From: Bostrychus sinensis
Taxonomy: Eukaryota; Chordata; Actinopteri; Gobiiformes; Eleotridae
DNA length: 64,000 nt
NCBI GenBank assembly: GCA_020698575.1
Contig: CM036257.1
Span: 23,513,520 to 23,577,519, forward strand
Direction of reading: 5' to 3'
The notes beneath the pieces are model-generated. The model was not told where the DNA came from. It was given only the letters and a program-made list of their open reading frames with translations, and did not search any database. Both the position numbers and the translations under genes were made by a program. Below, piece by piece: positions 58,525 through 64,000 of this stretch (within the stretch, counting starts at the first letter, position 1; each line of letters starts with the position of its first letter).

Positions 58525-59046
58525 TCCATTCTTTTACTGGTAATGAATAGCTTAAATTAGCTCATGACTCCATCTAGTGGTAGCATATAATAAAACAAAA
58601 TAACACCTTATTGTATTAAACTGGAATACATTAATCAGTGGTTAAAATGGTAGAAGTAGCTTTATTCATTATTATTTATTATTATTATTCGCAGAACATG
58701 TTTGAGCACTGGTCTTATGTTTTCCAAGCCTTTACCACAATACACCAAAGCCACAGTAATGAAAAGATGATTAATTCTCTGAACTAAATGTACTGTTTTA
58801 TCAGAAGTGCCTCTTGAATACGAGTGCCCGCCTAAAATTATTAGTGACAGCATCATGATTAATTTTATTAGCACTCAACGTGGAGAAAACACAAGCAACA
58901 TGCAGCAAGCAATGAGAAAAATAACGGGAAGGCAACATAATGCATTTGCCAAATCTTTTAATCATTCAATAACAGCATTTTTATCCAAATCATTCATTAT
59001 TTTGCATCTTGAGCTAAAATTTCTTCTTGTTCATCTTTTTTTTCAG

Positions 59047-59223
59047 AGTCCATGTGAGGAGGACGGATAAAGTAGGCACTGAGGCAGCCTTCCACCCCAT
59101 AGAGGAGTACATGCTGCACGTGGAGGAGCAGTTCCAACATCTGGCCCGACGCGTTCATGTCGACAAGAAGCGCGTTTACCTGGCTACAGACGACCCATCG
59201 CTGCTGCAGGAAGCTAAGACCAA
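59047..59223 (+). CDS. fut8: fut8 exon: GDP-fucose binding motifs
   Basis: This exon is 177 nt. Its first base completes GG|A, and VHVRRTDKVGTEAAFHPIEE, YMLHVEEQFQHLARRVHVDK, KRVYLATDDPSLLQEAKT follow, with a split Lys codon (AA|G) at the end. It aligns to human residues 361-420. The HVRRTDKVGTE motif keeps both arginines (human 365 and 366), Asp368, Lys369 and Glu373. The TDDPSLL motif keeps Asp409 and Asp410. These residues bind GDP-fucose and are needed for activity in mammalian FUT8. This is the key catalytic exon, and no essential residue is lost. The acceptor is TTTTTTTCAG and the donor is AAGTACGT. Confidence 0.98.
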
Positions 59224-59304
59224 GTACGTGTCCATGTCTTGCACTCTCTTGTATCTCTTCTGCTCTGCTTGCGTACTAAATGTGGCTGTATTTTTCTCAT
59301 TTAG
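59224..59304 (+). other. fut8: fut8 mini-intron, 81 bp, open in frame
   Basis: The borders are GTACGT and TTTTCTCATTTAG. At 81 bp it is near the practical minimum for vertebrate introns, while its neighbours are 4 to 15 kb. Its length is a multiple of three and it has no stop in the fut8 frame. Retention would therefore add 27 residues (YVSMSCTLLYLFCSACVLNV then AVFFSFR) without breaking the downstream frame. The homology of the flanking exons (AKTK|YPDYEF in all FUT8) shows it is normally removed. Confidence 0.95.
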
Positions 59305-59455
59305 GTATCCCGACTATGAGTTCATCAGTGATAACTCCATCTCGTGGTCGGCGGGACTTCACAACCGCTACACGGAGAACTCACTGAGGGGAGTCATACT
59401 GGACATCCACTTCCTGTCCCAGACTGACTTCCTGGTCTGCACCTTCTCCTCACAG
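59305..59455 (+). CDS. fut8: fut8 exon: catalytic domain, C-terminal Rossmann part
   Basis: This exon is 151 nt. Its first base completes AA|G (Lys), and YPDYEFISDNSISWSAGLHN, RYTENSLRGVILDIHFLSQT and DFLVCTFSSQ follow, ending on a whole codon. It aligns to human residues 420-470. Asp453 (in ILDIHFLS) and Ser469 (in TFSSQ), which contact the donor nucleotide or are needed for activity in the human enzyme, are present, as is Cys465. The latter pairs with Cys472, encoded by the next exon, so this disulfide bridges an exon junction. The donor is CAGGTCGG. Confidence 0.98.
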
Positions 59456-59952
59456 GTCGGTGCTCCTTCAGTAGCTACTGTGATTGCTGTACTAATACAC
59501 TGTGTAGTGCTTGTTGAATGGATTTTGAACTGACAGACTTTATTGCCATTATCACATGCACCGAGTACTGAAAATTCATTCTGTTGCTTTGGCTCAGCAT
59601 AACATCAGTGTACTATACTGCAGAAAACTAAATACACATCTATAGACTGTAGCTAAATAGTAATTGCTAGAGGCCGATTTTTGCCTTTTTTTAGTCAATC
59701 TGCAATCAGATGAGTCTTGACTTTTAATTACAATTTTTGGTCAGGAACATGTCCGGGCAACCAAGTGACTGAAGGAACCCAGCCTCCCCATCCATCTGGT
59801 AGCAGTCTGGGCTCTTACTCAGTTCATACTAAACATCTAAAAATGCTTTATGTCAGCCTGAAAAGCTCAAAATGGCAATAAAAAGATTTTGCTCATTTCT
59901 CTGAAACAGAACACTGTAGACCAAAAATTAAAAAAAATGTTTTATAGCTCCC

Positions 59953-60062
59953 CCCAAGCTCTACCTGCACAGCAAGTTTGATTGAGATTTCCTTATTGGT
60001 TTTCTCAAAAAACTCATCTTTAACTGTTCTCACTTTCCAATTCGAATACATTTGTTTGCATT
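59953..60062 (+). repeat. Dispersed repeat, copy 2 (copy 1 at 1-108)
   Basis: CCCAAGCTCTACCTGCACAG, CAAGTTTGATTGAGATTTCC and AATACATTTGTTTGCATTTT match the window start. Same orientation. Confidence 0.7.
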
Positions 60063-60289
60063 TTAATAACATTTTATAAACTATTACTAAGACAAATAAT
60101 AATTTCTTACATAAAATTAAGAAAATGGGCCATACATATCATTTTTTTTTTTTTTTATATGGGACAGCGTGTATTAATGAACAGCAGCTAGTGCCGTAAA
60201 TACACCAGATTATAGCTCAGAGCTAATTTCCATCTGTAGTCCCCAGTCTAATCTAGTGATTGCACATTGTTCACAGTTACTTTTACCAG

Positions 60290-60400
60290 TTTATTTTATT
60301 GACCTTTATTTAACCAGGTAAAATATTTGAAAACCAGTTCTCATTTACAAACATGACCTGGCCAAGGGGCCCTGGCAGAAATAAATAACATACATACAAC
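60290..60400 (-). repeat. LINE-like 3' tail fragment
   Basis: TTTATTTAACCAGGTAAAAT, GAAAACCAGTTCTCATTTAC and ATGACCTGGCCAAGGGGCC recall a common vertebrate repeat with TTTAACCAGG and GACCTGGCCAAG words. Confidence 0.45.
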
Positions 60401-62048
60401 TGTATATAGACAAAGAAACGACAAACAAGTAGCCTATGTAAAAAATAGAAAAGAAGACTGTGAGAATGAAGGGGAGGTCTGCTAACTCTAACAAAGAACG
60501 GGGAGGCGAAATGTGTCAGCGAGGTGTGTGTGAAACACAAGAGAGCGATTATACATTTATAAATCAGATTTATCAGCAAGAACACACGTCAACTATTATC
60601 TGTTGGAGAGATAAATGATCAAAACAGGTAAAAAAAAGTCAATGGACAGAATTATTTCTCACTCGCCACTCACCAGAGCCTTAAGAGTTGTGTACAGTGT
60701 GCCTAGAACATTGAATACTGCAGTAGTTGTAGCAGTGGAGTGAAATAATAATTTACTTGTAATACATATCAAGTGTATTTCCAGTAGATTGCCATTCTTG
60801 TTCTCTAGAAACTGAGCCACTGAAATGGCAGCACTTTGATACGCCTTGGAAAGCTGTTGTTATGTTTTTACAAAGGAAAGTGTGAAACCAGAAGTTACCA
60901 AACTGGAGCATGGCTTGTCAGGGTTTTATACACTTCCAAGATAAACCAAAACAACAACAAGTCGATAATGGATAAAGGAAATAAAAGATTCAAGAACTTT
61001 TGTGTTTTATTTTTTCTTCGCAAGTGTGTTCAAACAACTTTGTCCAAGCTAATTAGTTTTATTTTAACCATCACACTGATAAAATTAAATAGTTTTTTAT
61101 TTATTACGTTTCTAGAGATAGTGCTTGAGTAGAATTCAATGTCTTTAATTTATACAGGCAAAAAAAAAAAGGCGAGGATGAATTCATGAATATGAAATTT
61201 GCCAAATACAGTAAGTAGATTAATTGCCACTTTTCTGTTTATTATAGCATGTGACACTGTTCACACAAGAGACATGAGGTCATACGATTTGTACTTGTTT
61301 ACCGTCAGCTCTTAGACAAATCCCAGGTGACAGTCACAAGGCAAACCAGGATGAATTCATAACGTCTGTCATGTGATAATGAGCGGTCTCGTTGTCCAGT
61401 TTGTACGCACGTGTTTCAAAGAATTTAGGCAATTTTTATGCCTTTGACATTATAATGGCATTTGTCATCTATTATTCTGAGCATGTCGGCCCGCAAAGTG
61501 CTGCTTTATAGACAGTTATAACAAAAGAGTGGACGGGCTTCACGCCAGCAGCAAAAAATTATCTGCAACCATTCACAATTCCTTTTTTCACTGTTTTTCA
61601 AATGACCAACTGGAATAAATTGTTCAGGCATTTACCAGAACGGCGACACACTGCACATACAAAATTGTGTTCCCTTCATGCTTCAATTAACCATAGATTG
61701 TATGAAAGGAAAAAATGTAAAAGTCGTTTCACCAGCAATAAGTTATACTCAGACAAATTGGTAAAAATAAATAAATGTAATGGTTTATTGTTACAGAAAT
61801 GTGCTTTAATTGCCATACTAACTATAGCATATTGTGATAAATGGCTTTAGCTTTTAATTGTTTACATACAACCATTTTTGTTTAGATTTAAATATAATAA
61901 TTATATGAGGTCCTAAGCTTAACCCTAACAAACTAATAGGCCATACACTATTGCTAATAATGTGTAGAGCCATATTATGCCACTTTACTACTTAGTTGCC
62001 ATATTGGAATAATAGTTAAGATTGAATGCAGAAGAATAACTATAATCT

Positions 62049-62426
62049 AGGGCTGCTTGATTATGGAAACATTCATAATCATTATTATTTAGGTCATAAT
62101 TGGAATCACGATTATTTAAAACAATTATTCATGTACTGCCAAAACAATAGCCTGCACAGGAAAAGTAGTTTTTATAATTTATTTGTGTTAATTGAGTCAT
62201 AGAGCTGAGTACAAGACTTTGGACACTGTTCTGGACAAAGGTCAAGAGTGCATCTAACTTTGACAGCGCTGTAAAGTCCCTATATATGGACTTAAACAAC
62301 ATGCGCGTCATTCAGAGTCCAATTTAATTTAATTTAATAATTGTTTTTTCTCAATGATTTAGATTTTGTAATCATTGGAAACCAAAATTGTAATCACAAT
62401 TAAAATCTGATTAATAGCACAGCCCT
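62049..62426 (+). mobile_element. hAT-like non-autonomous element, 378 bp
   Basis: The left end AGGGCTGCTTGATTATGG and the right end ACAGCCCT (complement AGGGCTGTGCTATTAATC) are inverted. GGTCATAATTGGAATCACGA and ATTGTAATCACAATTAAAATC are internal arms. No exact 8-bp target duplication was found. Confidence 0.65.
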
Positions 62427-63414
62427 GCCATAATGGTTTACGGTTACAAAAATACATTTAATCACATTTGTCAAGAGGCTTGCTGGGGCTCAGTGCAAGA
62501 AGGTTTGACATGGGTACATTATAATATATAATATAATAATGTGATAATAATATAACCCACTAACTATGAAAAATTGTGATAAATGACTGTAGCTGGTCCT
62601 TTACATACAACTGTTTTTGGTTTGAATAGAAAAAACATGAGTAATTATAAAAATGTAATGTCTAAAGCTGGGCTAATTAGCAAGACAGCTAACAAACACT
62701 ATTGCTAACAGCGCACACAGCCATATTTGGGCACTTTTACCACTTAGCTGCCTTAGTCAAGAAAGCAAAAAAGAGACTGTACGACTCTGATGAAGATCTG
62801 GTTTGAGGCTGTATATTAACTCGCTGCGTTATGATAACTAGGTGCACGCTATTATCCCAAACTGACTGTGGACTGGTGAGTTGTCAATCACACGTCAGTC
62901 ACCGTCCCCTCAGCAGACTTCATTATCATACACCATACACCCCTCACCAACAGGAGTGGAAAATTGTGTACATTTTATCAGAAGTCTCAAAAGTCAAACT
63001 TCCGTATAATAAAAGAAGAGATTAGAGCTGGAGGTTTTGTGGAGCCAGCCTCTAGTGGTTGTCAGTGGTATTACACTTTGGCGTCATTAGATAAAGCAAC
63101 ACTTTTCTTAATTAATACACACACAAAAAAAAATAATTATAATAAAAAATGATGTGCTGTGTTGTTGCAAATCTATATGGGACTGCTGCCTCACGTTGTA
63201 ATTCAAATACATAGAAAATTGTGTTCTTACAAAATGCTAGCACCTGTCCATTTTTACTATTTGAAAATATTTGTTGGTTTGAGCTCCAGATCTCCTGAGA
63301 GTGAAAGCTTGTCTCTGAGTGTGTGTTTCTAAGTATCAGCCCAGGTTCTAGTTGCTCCGTGACACCAAGAAATTGAAAAAGGCGAATCAAAACTTTTATT
63401 TTTGTGTGTTTCAG

Positions 63415-63753
63415 GTTTGTCGAGTGGCCTACGAGATCATGCAGACCCTCCACCCCGACGCCTCCTCTTTCTTCTACTCCCTTGACGACATCTACTACTT
63501 CGGAGGCCAAAACGCCCACAACCAGATCGCCATATACCCCCACCAGGCGCGAAACAGCGAGGATATCCCCCTGGAGCCCGGGGACGTCATTGGCGTCGCT
63601 GGCAACCATTGGGACGGCTACTCGAAAGGCATCAACCGCAAACTGGGACGCACTGGCCTTTACCCCTCGTACAAGGTCAAGGAGAAAATCGAGACGGTAA
63701 AATATCCGACTTATCCCGAAGCGGACAAACTTCTCAACGCTCAAAATAAGTAA
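63415..63753 (+). CDS. fut8: fut8 terminal exon: disulfide partner, SH3 domain and stop
   Basis: This exon is 339 nt, 112 codons plus TAA. It starts VCRVAYEIMQTLHPDASSFF, with Cys472 (human numbering). The SH3 domain characteristic of FUT8 follows: YSLDDIYYFGGQNAHNQIAI, YPHQARNSEDIPLEPGDVIG, VAGNHWDGYSKGINRKLGRT, GLYPSYKVKEKIETVKYPTY. The His in VAGNHWDGYS (human 535) is kept. The domain is unusual among glycosyltransferases and is needed for full activity. The protein ends PEADKLLNAQNK, seven residues past the human PEAEK end. The acceptor is GTGTGTTTCAG. A 218-codon minus-strand frame here is an antisense shadow of this GC-rich exon. Confidence 0.98.
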   Translation, partial: VCRVAYEIMQTLHPDASSFFYSLDDIYYFGGQNAHNQIAIYPHQARNSEDIPLEPGDVIGVAGNHWDGYSKGINRKLGRTGLYPSYKVKEKIETVKYPTYPEADKLLNAQNK

Positions 63754-64000
63754 AGATAAAAAAAACATGACAAAAAATAATTCCAGGAAGTGAAGGATTA
63801 ATTATTCCAGTGAAGGATTTTTTTTGTACAGACAAGCTTACGTACCATTGTGTGCTATAGGCCGAAAAAGCCGACAAAGCCAGGGGTGACAGATGAGAAT
63901 GCATTGTGTTTTTATGTAAGAGTGCACTTGTGTAAAAATGCCTACGTCAGGTCGTGGAAGACTTGCACCTATTACCACCACTACAACCTCCCCCCGACCC
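63754..64000 (+). other. fut8: fut8 3' UTR, start
   Basis: The stop TAA at 63751-63753 is followed by A-rich sequence. A small direct repeat, TTCCAG(GA)AGTGAAGGATTAA and TTCCAGTGAAGGATT, lies at 63781-63820. No AATAAA or ATTAAA appears before the window ends, so the polyadenylation site is downstream. Confidence 0.8.

Larger units (their letters stand above)
45308..59046 (+). other. fut8: fut8 intron, 13.7 kb
   Basis: It starts GTAAGG and ends TTTTTTTCAG. It contains a hAT-like element (45951-46492), a Tc1-like element (47391-47830), a tandem duplication (48130 and 48400), a minisatellite (48914-48985), miniature elements (49268, 52611 and 56095), SINEs, LINE ends (52935 and 54830), a TAC-rich array (54430-54630), a hAT-like element (57643-57965) and an inverted repeat copy (58037-58393). 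The stretches 49500-50950 and 56420-57640 show nothing I recognise. Confidence 0.9.
59456..63414 (+). other. fut8: fut8 intron, 4.0 kb, last
   Basis: It starts GTCGGT and ends TTTGTGTGTTTCAG. It holds the second copy of the window-start repeat (59953-60062), a LINE-like tail (60290-60400) and a hAT-like element (62049-62426). The stretches 60400-62040 and 62430-63400 are AT-rich with no recognisable feature. Confidence 0.92.
3827..63753 (+). other. fut8: fut8 gene span (8 of the coding exons, 5' end outside window)
   Basis: This span runs from the first visible coding exon to the stop codon of alpha-1,6-fucosyltransferase (EC 2.4.1.68). The enzyme is a type II Golgi membrane protein that moves fucose from GDP-fucose to the innermost GlcNAc of N-glycans. 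The eight exons total 1549 nt. Every junction has an AG acceptor and GT donor, and the split codons complete correctly: AG|G, G|GC, AG|G, CAG|AAT, G|GA, GG|A, AA|G, CAG|GTT. The predicted protein aligns without gaps of note from about human residue 68 to the C terminus. The exon with the start codon, cytoplasmic tail and transmembrane anchor is not in the window. No frameshift or internal stop was found. Teleosts can carry two fut8 paralogues, and I cannot tell which this is. Confidence 0.97.

Noticed and set aside
59027..59533. Single 168-codon exon spanning 59027-59533
   Set aside because: FUT8 homology continues directly from AKTK to YPDYEF, so the 81 bp between them is an intron. The frame is open only by chance or because of possible retention.
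63112..63768. 218-codon open frame on the minus strand
   Set aside because: It lies exactly opposite the GC-rich terminal fut8 exon and extends past it. The plus strand has clear FUT8 homology, so this is an antisense shadow.
63754..64000. Polyadenylation signal
   Set aside because: No AATAAA or ATTAAA was found; A-rich ATAAAAAAAACATGACAAAA right after the stop is not a signal.

Overview
The window is one stretch of a vertebrate, almost certainly teleost fish, chromosome. It carries a single recognisable protein-coding gene on the + strand: fut8, the Golgi alpha-1,6-fucosyltransferase that adds the core fucose to N-glycans. Eight exons are visible (3827-3945, 9365-9527, 19906-20020, 29795-30032, 45061-45307, 59047-59223, 59305-59455, 63415-63753). 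Each has AG/GT borders, and the phases join into one frame of about 515 codons that aligns from about human residue 68 to the stop. The first coding exon (cytoplasmic tail, membrane anchor, start of the stem) is missing and should lie upstream. The polyadenylation site lies downstream.

Layout: 1-3826 is intron upstream of the second coding exon. Introns of about 5.4, 10.4, 9.8, 15.0 and 13.7 kb separate the stem and catalytic exons. An intron of only 81 bp splits the catalytic domain at 59224-59304. A 4.0 kb intron precedes the last exon, which holds the disulfide partner cysteine, the SH3 domain and the stop. The remaining 247 bases begin the 3' UTR. All active-site and disulfide residues I can place from the human enzyme are kept, so the gene looks intact.

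The introns are AT-rich and packed with decayed fish-type mobile DNA: hAT-like non-autonomous elements (several with 8-bp target duplications), a miniature-element family with GGGGCTATATTATGC-like ends, Tc1/mariner remnants, tRNA-headed SINEs, and LINE 3' ends. There are also a 529-bp near-perfect palindrome, a 201-bp foldback, an 18-bp minisatellite and an 880-bp TAG-trinucleotide satellite with a recurring higher-order phrase. The elements themselves, not synteny, point to a teleost; I cannot name the species or say which fut8 paralogue this is.

I found no second gene, no RNA gene beyond SINE heads, and no sign of an undescribed biological system. The most interesting signals are the stop-free, multiple-of-three 81-bp intron inside the catalytic domain, the TAG satellite bracketed by a duplicated 150-bp segment, the repeated association of TAG arrays with the same intronic element, and the large palindrome inside a transcribed intron. 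Repeat family names come from memory of fish genomes, not from a search.
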